Origin: Amaurobius ferox
Lineage: Eukaryota; Arthropoda; Arachnida; Araneae; Amaurobiidae
Direction: 5' to 3'
Length of the DNA stretch: 64,000 nucleotides
Assembly (NCBI GenBank): GCA_951213105.1
Contig: OX578145.1
Location: 6,871,191 to 6,935,190 of the forward strand
The notes beneath the pieces were generated by a model. It was not told the DNA's origin and made no database searches. It worked only from the letters and a program-made list of their open reading frames with translations. Position 1 is the stretch's first letter; each line of letters begins with the position of its first letter. Both the position numbers and the translations under genes were made by a program. This document shows, piece by piece, positions 33,759 through 44,018 of this stretch.

Positions 33759-34110
33759 TGTCTTTTTTTTTTACCTTGCTCCTCAGTTATTCAAGAACAA
33801 AATTTGCTATATAGCCGAAATACGCACATAAACACACACACTGATCGTTAAAGATGCATTTCACTGTAAGATCAGTTGAAAGTTCAGGACCATTATTAAA
33901 TTCAGCTATTCACCACGCAGGCCCTCGTTCCGAAACTACCAATTCACTGTTATCACCTTGTGTCGTAACGTCGCACTTTATTTCAACTCACAGCAACACT
34001 TAATTCGCGAAGCGTTGGCACGATCTATTTATTCACTTCCACAATTTTCTCACTGGGTAAACGAAATCCTCGAGTTTTCGAGCGAACAGCCGCTTCCCCG
34101 CCGTTCACTC

Positions 34111-34144
34111 TTTATATAGGGCCACGGAGGCGCCTGTGACGTCA
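34111..34144 (-). promoter_or_regulatory. Probable promoter of hAT number 1: CRE plus TATA box
   Basis: On the minus strand TGACGTCA (34137-34144) is followed 18 bases on by TATATAAA (34111-34118). This is a standard core-promoter layout, about 350 bases upstream of the transposase start codon, in the only GC-richer part of the element. Transcription would begin near 34080. Confidence 0.55.
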
Positions 34145-34774
34145 CTCTACACAGCACTGGTTTAGTACGACTCCAGCGAGAAGGCATTTGGGTCACGTGA
34201 TTTTGGACGAGTCCATTAGTTAAATTCAATCACAGGTAGAAACGTCTTAAGAAGAACGGGTTTCCAGAATTGGCGCCTTTAGTGCGAATTAATTTATAAT
34301 TTGTACAGTACGATAAAGAGCTTTATATGTATAATTACATTCAGTGTAAGTGTTGGGATATGCTGGAATTGTTTTCTTCACAATGATTAAAATTATTTAT
34401 TACAATAATGGTTGTAAATGTTTTTTTTTTATACTTTCTCGAAGGCAGACCTAGTTCTCCCTTGTGCTGACAGCGCTCTTCGCGTTTTGCTTTGTCAGCC
34501 CAAGGGGGGGGCCAGGGCCCCCTCGGCCCCCCCCGTGGGTGCGCCACTGGTGCTGTAGCCTATTGTACAACATACAGCAAAGCAATAAAACTAAAGGTAC
34601 TGGCATCATTTATCATGTAATGTAAACTCAACTACACATTCACTCACTGTTCCTGCTACTACCAAATTAAAATTGTTATTGACTGATTTGTGGGGGATTT
34701 CCCTGATGGGGAGGTGTTTCCTTGTGAGAAGGTGTCAATTCAATTTAAAAAATTTATATTTTCATTGCAACATC

Positions 34775-36090
34775 AACTTTTTAACACTTTACAACATAGT
34801 TGAAAAGTGTTTATGACTTTGTTCATTATGTCTGTCCCTTTAGCATGATAACTGCCGTAAAAATGACTTTATCAAAATGAAATTCTAGTATGCTATTCAG
34901 ACATTCTGTGGGACCTATGGGAATATAAATAAATAATATCACACAATTAGTTTTGGATTGAAACCGGGTTGAAAAAATGAAATACATTAAACCCTACAGA
35001 ACCTAATTTTTCAAATATTTTTTAAGCAAATTTAAAATTTACAAATTACTTCGAAAGTTTTAGGAAATATTCAAATTATCCCATAAAATATATAAAAAAA
35101 CTTTCAGAAAAATATATTCTTCGACCCAGACCGCCCGACCTACCAGAAAGGTGTAAGGTATCTGTTTGGACGGCCGGGAAGTGCCACCCAATTTAGACCG
35201 GAACCCAGTGGGGGAGGCATCCACAGGGACCGTACCCTCCTTCCCCTACCACCAACCTCTCGGAAGGACTTACGGACCCACATGTTTAACGTGAAGAAAA
35301 AAATATATTCTGTAGTTTTTTAAATAAAAATTAAAATAATAATTACACCCATTATATAAAGAGATTACGTGACCCACATCAAAATAAAATATTGCATCCA
35401 TCTTGTGTCAAAATCGTGATTTTTAAATTTCGTTTCAAGTTCTATGTAGTGTTGTGTCTGTCCTAAAACCGCTTTATTTTTGCTTAATTTCTGTTCATCA
35501 ATGTTCGGAAACAATGCAATTACAATATATTTGGGTTTAAATGATCATCAAACTTTGATTATTTCTACAACGAAGCCTGATTTTCACTTATGGAGATTGT
35601 AAACACATCAAGCTGTAAGATGAGTTGTAAAAGAATTGCTGGATTTCTTTAACGCAAAATTATTTAGTGCTGAAGTCTGCAATATAGTTGATGTGAATGA
35701 AACAGTCATTGATTTTACATAGAGAACAGACGATTTTATATCAGACTTTTAAACGCAGAAGTTTTAAACACAGAGTTAAATTACTTTTACCTCCATGGTT
35801 TTAAGTTTTTAAGTTAAAATAAATTATTGTAGTAGTATTGTGATGAATGAAATTTTTACTGATTTTTCATAGAGAGCCACGCGATTTATATTTCAATGAC
35901 GTCATTTGATAAAGGTCATTTTTTTTCGCCGAAGTTTTCAAATATAATAAATTATTGTAGTATTGTGATAATCACAAAAATATCGTCGCTGAATGTATCG
36001 CAATTTAGAGATGTTTAAATGGCATTGCATTGCAAGTTGTAAAATGTTTCATAATCAATGCTTTATGCATGATTGATTTTTCTTATTAAA
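34775..36090 (+). repeat. Dispersed repeat DR1, copy C (interrupted by a SINE)
   Basis: Aligns with copy B (2951-3945) from AAATGACTTTATCAAAATGA onward and with copy A (1-800) in its second half. The alignment is broken only by the SINE fragment at 35121-35298. Confidence 0.8.
35121..35298 (-). mobile_element. 5'-truncated SINE
   Basis: Reverse orientation: TTCACGTTAAACATGTGGGT, AAGTCCTTCCGAGAGGTTGG, CCACTGGGTTCCGGTCTAAAT, TAGGTCGGGCGGTCTGGGTCG. The tRNA head is missing. Direct repeats AAAAATATATTCT flank it (35108-35120 and 35299-35311). Copy B of DR1 lacks it at the same spot. Confidence 0.9.
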
Positions 36091-36700
36091 GATGAGCTTA
36101 AATGATGACTGATACAAATTCAGCATCATATTCCAGAGGAAGCAGGGAACCTCCTACCCCCCTCTGGAATTTACTTTTCTAAGGATTTCTACTTGCGGTT
36201 TTTCATCTTACTGTTCAGCAGATTATTTTGATTGACTATAGAGCTTAGATGATGACTGATAGGAATTTAGCATCGAATTTCAGTAAGGGTAGGGGTTGAG
36301 GATTTACTAAACATTTTCACTTCCAGTTCTTTTCCCAATACTGAATAAAAAAAAATCATTTTTCTTCAAACATTTATTTCTCAAAATCGGCTATAGATGG
36401 AGCTAAATGATGACTGATAATGATATGGATTCAGTATAAAATTTCTTAGGGGTTTTGAGAATTCATTAAGGATTTCCACTTCTGGTTCAACAGATGTCAC
36501 TTCCGACTAAAATAATTATAATTTTCTTTACAATACCTATTTCTCAGGATTGGCTGTAGGAATAGCTTAGATAATGACTGATATGTATTCAGAAACGAAA
36601 TTTGCAGGGGGTTGGGATCACTAATGATTTACACTTCTGGTTCTGGAGATGTCACTTGCAATTTTTCCAAAAATTCCTTTGACTATGCGAAATAAGTGTG
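36091..36700 (+). repeat. Degenerate tandem array, four units of about 150-160 bp
   Basis: Each unit starts GAGCTTA.ATGATGACTGATA and continues ATTCAG.AT..AATTTC, GGGG(T)TTG.GATT, then CACTTC.GGTTC. Unit starts are near 36094, 36241, 36400 and 36562. Confidence 0.8.
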
Positions 36701-38140
36701 CAACTGAGTATAAAAATATTTCGTTTATAATGAAATGTACACACCACTTGCCATCTTCCCGGCCGTCCAACTTGTTACTCTAAGTCCTCTGGACGAGTCG
36801 GACGGTCTGGGTCTTCAACACCACTTGCCATTATATGAACGATCTTTCATAAACTGTGTTATACTTCGTAGGTACTTCATATATTTTATTAGATTGTATA
36901 AACTGTGTTATTTTTCTGTGTTATATTGTGTTAAACCTCGTACCAGATATATTTTATTAAATTCAACTATACCCCTAAATAATAAGTAAAAGGAAAAAAG
37001 GGTACCTCCCCCCCCCCCTTTTTTTTATCTAGTTTTTATCTTGTTCTTATCTAGGGCCCGCAGCTCGACTTAGTACATGGCCCGAAAATTGAATGTGGGG
37101 GGCCTGCTAACACTTGGAAAGTTTCAGAAATGAAATTGAAAAGAGATAGCAGAAGCATAAAATTACATTTTCGATTAGAATTATATGTAAACATGAATAT
37201 TTAAAAAAAAAAATTCATTTTTACCTTAATTCTGAACACAATAATTACATACATTCATTTTTTAACACTTTTAGATAAACATCGTTTCGGGCCGAAACTC
37301 GCGCTTTAGAGCTTAACCGGGCCATGCTCGTTTTTCACATTTGAAAATTTCGTTGGGTTCGGGCTGCAGGCCGAGTCAGGTAAATATCATACATTTCGGT
37401 CCGTGTGGACATCTACGGCCTGATCCGAATCAGTCCAATAGAAATAACAAATAAGTTGTGCCGGGACCGGACCGAGCGGATTTCCACCTACCTTAACAGT
37501 ACAGCAATCCTGATACCGAAACTCACTTGCCAGGTGGTAACCTTCTAAAGCTGGAATGACAAGTTAGGTACACTGGAAACTGCCGGTACTTGCTAACGAC
37601 TTTGAAAACAAACAGTGTTGAGCTGATAGCCGATGTTTAGGCGGAAACAGTTTATCCATTCAGCTAAAAGAGAAATAAATCCCTCTATCGCTGGAGCAAG
37701 ACGTTTTTCCCCGTGGTAAGGGGAAAGGGATCGAGCAATCGGTTAACTTGCAACAATGCCAGTTAATTTGTAGCTACCGTTTGACAATTTAAATTCCAAT
37801 TTTTCACTCTAAAACTCTTTTCTTCGATCTGTTTTTTTTCGCTAGAAGATTAAACGCGGGAAACATTCTATCCCTACATGGGTCCTACTCCTTAAGTCTA
37901 ACAGCCTCTACAACTATGCAACTTTATTTAGTCCATACGATTAAAGGCCGGTAGCACGAGAAGGAAATCTAACTGCATGTGAGTCATAAATGTGAGACGA
38001 ATAATCCCCCTATTGATTAAAGTTCACAATTACTGCACCCTAATATGTAGACAGGTCTTAGGAAGCACAAAAAATATTTTTGATGACAAGAGTTGTCAGA
38101 GATACTATATTAGAGAGAGAGAAAAGGAGTATCTGAGTAC
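36701..38140. other. Mixed sequence, mostly unassigned
   Basis: Contains the 63-bp SINE tail (36755-36817), a C-run/T-run near 37010, and a GC-richer block at 37270-37500 rich in GGGCC and CGGGC motifs, typical of non-autonomous transposon ends. No far end was established. 37500-38000 has no recognised gene. Confidence 0.35.
36755..36817 (+). mobile_element. Minimal SINE-tail insertion (63 bp)
   Basis: The insert reads CTTCCCGGCCGTCCAACTTG and ends GTCGGACGGTCTGGGTCTTCA, matching only the last 60 or so bases of the SINE. Perfect 14-bp duplications ACACCACTTGCCAT flank it (36741-36754 and 36818-36831). Confidence 0.92.
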
Positions 38141-38143
38141 CAT

Positions 38144-38262
38144 AAATCTGTAGGTCCGAAAGTCCATTCAGGAGGAGATGCGTTAGGGGAAGGACGGTAC
38201 GGCCCCGTGGTTTATATCCCCCACGCCATGGTTTTCCGGTCTAAATTGGGTGGCACTCTGTC
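38144..38262 (+). mobile_element. SINE body fragment
   Basis: GTAGGTCCGAAAGTCC, AGGGGAAGGACGGTACGG, CCCCGTGGTTTATATCCCCC and TTCCGGTCTAAATTGGGTGG correspond to the middle of the SINE. Both the tRNA-like head and the conserved tail are missing. Confidence 0.7.
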
Positions 38263-38337
38263 ATTCAAATTACGTCATCTCCATTTGTAATTTATCTCAC
38301 AGGAATAAAAAATAGTAACAATAAAAATTGGAAGACA

Positions 38338-38490
38338 CTCCCACTGCAGATAACAGCACCCATGAACCGGTTTCGCGCTTATGTGCTCGTCAGCATGGAA
38401 TAGCCGATATCTGCAATGGCAGCATGAAAACTTGCTATATGCCAACGAGCACACATTAAGCACGAAACCGGCCCATGGATACAGTAACAT
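38338..38490. repeat. Inverted repeat of a dispersed motif
   Basis: A left arm containing CATGAACCGGTTTCGCGCTT and ATGTGCTCGT pairs with a right arm containing AACGAGCACACATTAAGC and ACGAAACCGGCCCATGG. The spacer is about 55 bases. Parts of the same motif (GGATGCT.TTATCTGCAATGGG) recur at 38598-38632 and 39975-40005. Confidence 0.75.
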
Positions 38491-40633
38491 CACGGGGGGG
38501 GGGGGGGTAAGAGTCGACCCTCCATTAACCAACCCATCTAATTTGGAGAAATTGAAAAGAATATATTTGGTTATCTTTCTCTAACAACGCTATTGCATGG
38601 ATGCTATTATCTGTAATGGGAGTGTCTGCAGGTGCATAATTTTAAAATATCAAGATTTGAGCTGATCTGAGCCCGCTAATTTAACACAATAATCCGCCCG
38701 ACCCAACCAAGTGCAATTTCTTTTAAATACATTGAAGTCTGGCTAAAGTTACCTCATGGCATGATCCTAATTTGACATTTTAGGAATTAAACACACATTA
38801 CATTACATATAGCGATTTCAATCAGCAGCGGAATGTTGCAATGAGCAGTATTTCATTTTAAACTTCGGAATGTCTTCGAATAAATAGGTCTTTAATTTCC
38901 TATCTGAAATTATTTTTTTTTATCCGGTTTTAATGGACCCATCTGCGATCTAAACTCAGTATGGGACAGGGAGACTTTCATCCGCTTATTGGACATGTTG
39001 TTTCATACGCAAAATTATCTGTTTAAATGTTGATTTATTTTTACCCGAATTTACTTTTACCTGAGTTTTTCAAAACTTGGCCCGAGCCCGTGCAAACCTC
39101 AAATGTCTCACACATTTTTAGTAACACTCCTTAGACAGATTCTATGATTTTGTACGTTGTCTGTACAGCTTCGTCTAGCTCGAGCAAAATGACATACGGA
39201 TTGAATGAAACAGTCGTTCCCCCCAAAAAAAGTTCACAAAATTGCGGCATAGAGCGAGTTTCTTGCTGCTATGGGCACGTGACGTCATACGGAGAATTTT
39301 GCTCTTACGTTTCCGAAATGAAATGCCCGCATGATGAACTTTATGGCAATTTCGATTATTTCTGGATTAAAAATGGCTACTTTGAAAATCCACAATCGCT
39401 TAACCCCTCATTTTTGTTGGATATATCTAAATTTATCTTCTTGGATAGATATTTTTAATTTTCTAGAAAATAAAATATTCACTTTCAATACACTATATGA
39501 CTTTTTTTAAAGAAAATTCGTTATGTACCTTTCCCTTCTCCCTCAAGTATACACCGCAGAATTGGCTAGTCAATGTATGTATACATCTTCATCAGAGCGC
39601 TAGCGAGTGACTACGGTGAAAATGAGTAGTCGTGTACATTCGTTTAAAATCACTTAAGTGCACTTTAGCAAAAGAAAATTTTAAACATATATTGTTACTC
39701 ACGTATTCTAAGTAACTTAATTTCAGCAGAAAGGTAAATTTCGATGTTTAATGGGTGTAGTTTCAATTTTTATCCATCATCGTCCGTTTACCATGACCCG
39801 CTATAGTAAAAATGATGCCCTCTTGCCCTTACGTTTCTGCGCATTCTACTACGCAAGATGTTTATGGACGCTCGTGCCCACAGACTAATATATAATATTC
39901 TGTCTTTAATATAGTATTCTATGCTCGTGCCCAAGCTCTATTACGGATAATTCATGCTGGTGAGCGCAAAACCGGTCCACGGATGCTGTTATCTGCAATG
40001 GGGATGTCGTCTAAATAGAGTAGCATTGAACTTAAGGATAAAATGGAAGATGGAATAAAATATACAATATAAATTCAGATACCTGTATTTTCGAACCAAT
40101 CAATATTTCCTCCACGCGCATATTTCGAAATAATTGCGCGCCATTCAAGAGGGAAAAACTGACAATCCATCATGAGTCATCCCTGAGCCACCTTTCAGAA
40201 TGGCAATCTCGAGCTGCGTCAACATCGAAGGTTGGAAGTGCTCCGTCAAACGATGGATTTAAATTGTAATCCGTGCCGTTTCCTACAATTTATAATCTCT
40301 GAATTTTATTTTATAAGCATGCTTCATGCTATTGCGTTTTGATTATAACATTACATATTTTAGATGAACAGCGTTGTATGAAGCATAGAAAAAAAAAAAT
40401 AGAACGAGAAAACTTTTAAATATTTGTGTTTATATCACTGCTTTTCTTTTCGAAGATAAATCATTCATTCATACACATAAAACGTATTGTGTACTTTACA
40501 GTCCATGAAATGGCTTAACTAACAAGAAAAGCCTTTCAAACCAAATTCTTCATAATAAAAAGCCGCTTTTTCACACTGAACACATTCCAGTTTCGTACGG
40601 CTCAAATTTTTTTTCGTACTCCACACATTGTGC
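38491..40633. other. Unassigned sequence
   Basis: Starts with a G-run (38493-38507). The 104-residue ORF at 39144-39458 has no recognised features. There is a TGACGTCA at 39280. The rest is AT-rich without repeats that I could place. Confidence 0.35.
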
Positions 40634-40674
40634 TACCATAAGCCTTTGGGTTGGTCGTGTGGTCTGGGCTTTCT
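40634..40674 (+). mobile_element. Minimal SINE-tail insertion (41 bp)
   Basis: The 41-bp insert contains GGTTGGTCGTGTGGTCTGGG. It is flanked by perfect 11-bp duplications ACACATTGTGC (40623-40633 and 40675-40685). Confidence 0.85.
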
Positions 40675-40761
40675 ACACATTGTGCACTACTGCACGTATT
40701 CGGGAGAAATAAACTTGCCTTTTTTCTTTACAAAAAAACCCTTGCTCTAGACATACAGGTA

Positions 40762-40940
40762 CAGTAATGTCGCCAGAAAACATTTCTGAGGGGGGGGGGG
40801 GGGAAGTAACCTCATATTTTGTTTTCCATTACAACATATATAATTTATTCAAAATTCAATGAATTCCAGGGGGGAGGGGTCATGACTTCCAAATCCACCT
40901 TGGCAACATAGGTAGTATGTCTATGCTTGATACACCACTG
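40762..40940. mobile_element. 179-bp hAT-like MITE
   Basis: Ends CAGTAATGTC and (reverse complement) CAGTGGTGTA. It has an internal G-run at about 40792-40804. Flanks TACAGGTA and TACATGTA (7 of 8 identical) fit a hAT target duplication with T at position 2... or 1 and A at the end. Confidence 0.65.
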
Positions 40941-41889
40941 TACATGTAGGTGACCCGCATTTCCCATTGTGATGCGTAAAACAGAGACCATTCAGAAAAT
41001 CCCTAAATTTTTCCCCCACCAACACATCGAGTACAGTTTCTACACGTAATCAGTTCACTTCTAGGAAAAAAAGGATTGCGCCTGCGCTATTTTTGACACA
41101 CTTATTTCGAGACGAGTTTCTCTCTGGTATCGCCGGCAAAAGGAAATTCATTTGTAATCTCAACTACAACAAACAAAAAAAGTTATGAGGAAAAAAACTG
41201 ACCGTGACCGGGCTCACTCAGTGTAGAAAGAATCTTAAAAGTATTGCATCATTTCGATTTTTCATTTACTTTTTCATGAAAGAATTTAAAAGGCACGTTT
41301 TAAATCTTTCATGTGTGCACCTGTTACCGGTCTCGGAAGAGGGGGAGGACTAAATGGGGGAGGATTAGAGTAGTGGATTCCGTTTTCCAGTTTAGAAAGG
41401 GGCGTATTTAATTCAAAAGTTTCAAAGTGCTTCCTAAATACATATGTGATGAAAAAAAAATACACTGCATCAGTGGAATTCCTATTCAGTGGGTCGTTCT
41501 GAAATCCTTGAACTAGAAAAACAACCCATTTTAATCATAGGCGGCACCACGGGGGTGGGGTGCTTCAGCAGCACCCACCCTCATTACAAATGACACAGAC
41601 ACTCCTTTTTACTTAACAACTGTTCCTTATTCCAACAATTAGCAGTTTCTCTTTCCTTTTTTTTAAGGATTTATAAATCTGAGATCAGATATTTTTAGGG
41701 TATCTAGCTAGACCCAGATGACTTTAAATGAGGGCTTAAGCTGAATTTAAAATTTCTTCCGCAAGAAAGCTAAAACCTCTTGTTTCATTTTCGCATTTTG
41801 GATAGTCTACTAGCCGAATATCCGTTGAAAATCAACGGTCTCGCAATAAGCAACCCCTGTATAATGTAAATTTTTTAATAATTCGCGTT
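40941..41889. other. Unassigned sequence with one transposon-like end
   Basis: At about 41539 ATAGGCGGCACCACGGGGG resembles hAT-like termini, but no partner end was found. The remainder has no recognised feature. Confidence 0.3.
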
Positions 41890-43735
41890 TCACATTGATT
41901 TGACAAATCGAATATTTTGGTGTGCAGAACCCACTAAAGAAGAAAATATTGGGAAACTTAATTTGCGCATTTCTTCTTTTCCAATTATCTACCCGTACAC
42001 CACATTAAAGTCTATCTCATCCCGAGGCACCCCTATTTTATTATTTCTCCTTTCGAACTTTTTTCTGTGAAGCACACCCATAAACGAACATTTTTGAAAA
42101 ACTCTTTGTCTTGGGTTTTTTATCATTTGATTGGCCCATATACCAAATATCAAGCCTCTATCACATTCAAAAGGAAGCGTGTTTCGTTTATTCCGAAAAT
42201 CGAACATATTGGCGTTCAGCACCCCCTAAAGTAGAAAATAATGGAAATCTGAAACTTCACACTTTCTTCCTTTCAAACTATCTACCCGTACACCAAATTT
42301 GAAGTCTCTATCATGTCGAGAAGCATGTTTTTTCTATCACTTCACCTTTCGAACGTTTTTCTGCGTAGCCCCCCGTTAATGAACATTTTTGTCAAACCGT
42401 ATTCATCTTTGTTTTTTTGTCAAATGGTTAGCCCATATACAAAATTTCAAGCCTCTATCACATTGTAAAGGAGGCGTTTTTCATTTGTTCGACAAATCGA
42501 ATATTTTAGTGAGCGGCACCCCCCTACAATAGCAAATGTAGGAAAACTGAAATGGCACACTCTCTTCCTTTCCAACTTTTTACCCGTAAGCCAAATTTGA
42601 AGTCTCTATCTTATCGCGAAGCATTTTCTAGCATTTCGCCTTTCGAATGCTTTTGTGTGGAATACCCACCCCACATATACATTTTTGAAATACCCACATA
42701 TACATTTTTGAAAAACTCTATTCTTTTTGCGATTTCTATCAGATGATTCGCCCATACACCAAATATGAAGCTTCTATCACGTTTTAAAAGGGGCGTTTCT
42801 TCTTTATTCCGAAAATCGAACATTCTGGTGTGCGGCACTCCTTAAAGTAGAAAATATTGGTAAACTGAAATTGTACACTTTCTTCCTTCCAAACTATCTA
42901 CCTTTACACTAAATTTGACATCTCTATCTCATTCCGAAGCATGGTTTTTTTATCAATTCACTTTTCGAACGTTTTACTCTGGAGCACCCCCTTAAACGAG
43001 CATTTTTGAAAAACTATATTCGTCTTGGATGTTTTCGTCAAATGATTAGCCCATATACCAAATTTCAAGCCTCCATCAAATTTTAAAGGATCCTTTTCTC
43101 ATTTATTCGGTAAATCGAACATTTTGGTGTGCGGCAATGCGGCATCCCCTTAAGTAGAAAATATTGGAGATCTGAAATTGCACACTTTCTTCCTTTCGAA
43201 CGATTTACCCATACATCAAATTTGAAGTCTATCTCATTGCAAAGCATGCTTTCCTATCATTTCGCTTTTCGAACGTTTTGGTGTGCGGCACCCCCTTAAG
43301 TAGAAAATATTAGAAATCTGAAATTGCACACTTTCTTCCTTTCGAACGATTTACCCATACACTAAATTTGAAGTCTGTATCTCATCGCAAAGCATGCTTT
43401 CCTATCATTTCGCTTTTCGAACGTTTTGGTGTGCGGCATCCCCTTAAGTAGAAAATATTGGAAATTTGAAATTGCACACTTTCTTCCTTTCGAACGATTC
43501 ACCCATACACTAAATTTGAAGTCTGTATCTCATCGCAAAGCATGCTTTCCTATCATTTCACTTTTCGAACGTTTTGATGTGGAGCACCCCCTCTAGAGAA
43601 TGTTTTCGAAAAATTCGATTTTTCCAAAGGGGTTTATCGAACGACCGAGCCGTGTACCAAATTACAAGTCTCTATCTATTCCGGAAGTGCCTAAAAAAAG
43701 CGTGACAGACGGACACTTGACAATTAGTATATATA
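41890..43735 (+). repeat. Satellite-like tandem array (148-bp monomers and about 300-bp dimers)
   Basis: The core GTGTGCGGCA(C/T)CCCCTTAAG followed by TAGAAAATATTGG, TTTCTTCCTTTCGAACGATT, ACCCATACAC.AAATTTGAAG and TTTCGAACGTTTTG repeats with a 148-bp period at 43281 and 43429. To the left the unit alternates with a second type (AACATTTTTGAAAAACT, GATTAGCCCATATACCAAAT, CAAGCCTCTATCA), giving periods of about 290-315 bp. The array ends in CGTGACAGACGGACACTTGACAATTAGTATATATAG, resembling the tails of dispersed repeats in many invertebrates. Confidence 0.9.
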
Positions 43736-44018
43736 GATTAGCATTTTGCGAAAAATGCGATCGTAGCGGAAACATTGGAACTAGCGAAAGAACCTCAACT
43801 TGCAGCGCCACTGTTATTCTCTTGTAAAGTAATCGAAAATAATTATTTTGTCTACAGACGATTTTTATGTACTTGTGGCAACAGCTTTTAATTGTTTATT
43901 CTAGTTGATAGAATTTTGGTTAAAAAACGGTAGAAAGAATAAAAGCTCGGAAGAAATAAACGCATAAAGCGGTGGTTTTTCACACTCATCGTCATTTCTA
44001 CCGTGAATTGTAGAAGGA

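Larger units (their letters stand above)
30890..34549 (-). mobile_element. hAT transposon number 1 with perfect 8-bp target duplication
   Basis: Ends CAGTGGCGCACCCA (left) and, reverse-complemented, CAGTGGCGCACCCA (right), followed on both sides by G-rich GGGGGGGGCC. The flanks GTGCTGTA (30882-30889) and GTGCTGTA (34550-34557) are an exact 8-bp target duplication, diagnostic of hAT. The 3660-bp element contains its own transposase gene and promoter on the minus strand, and looks recently inserted. Confidence 0.97.

Noticed and set aside
39144..39458. 104-residue ORF as a gene
   Set aside because: Cys- and Ser-rich stretches suggested a secreted peptide, but there is no credible signal peptide or family pattern.
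41890..43735. CRISPR-like array
   Set aside because: The repeats are contiguous 148-300 bp units without spacers, in a eukaryotic context.
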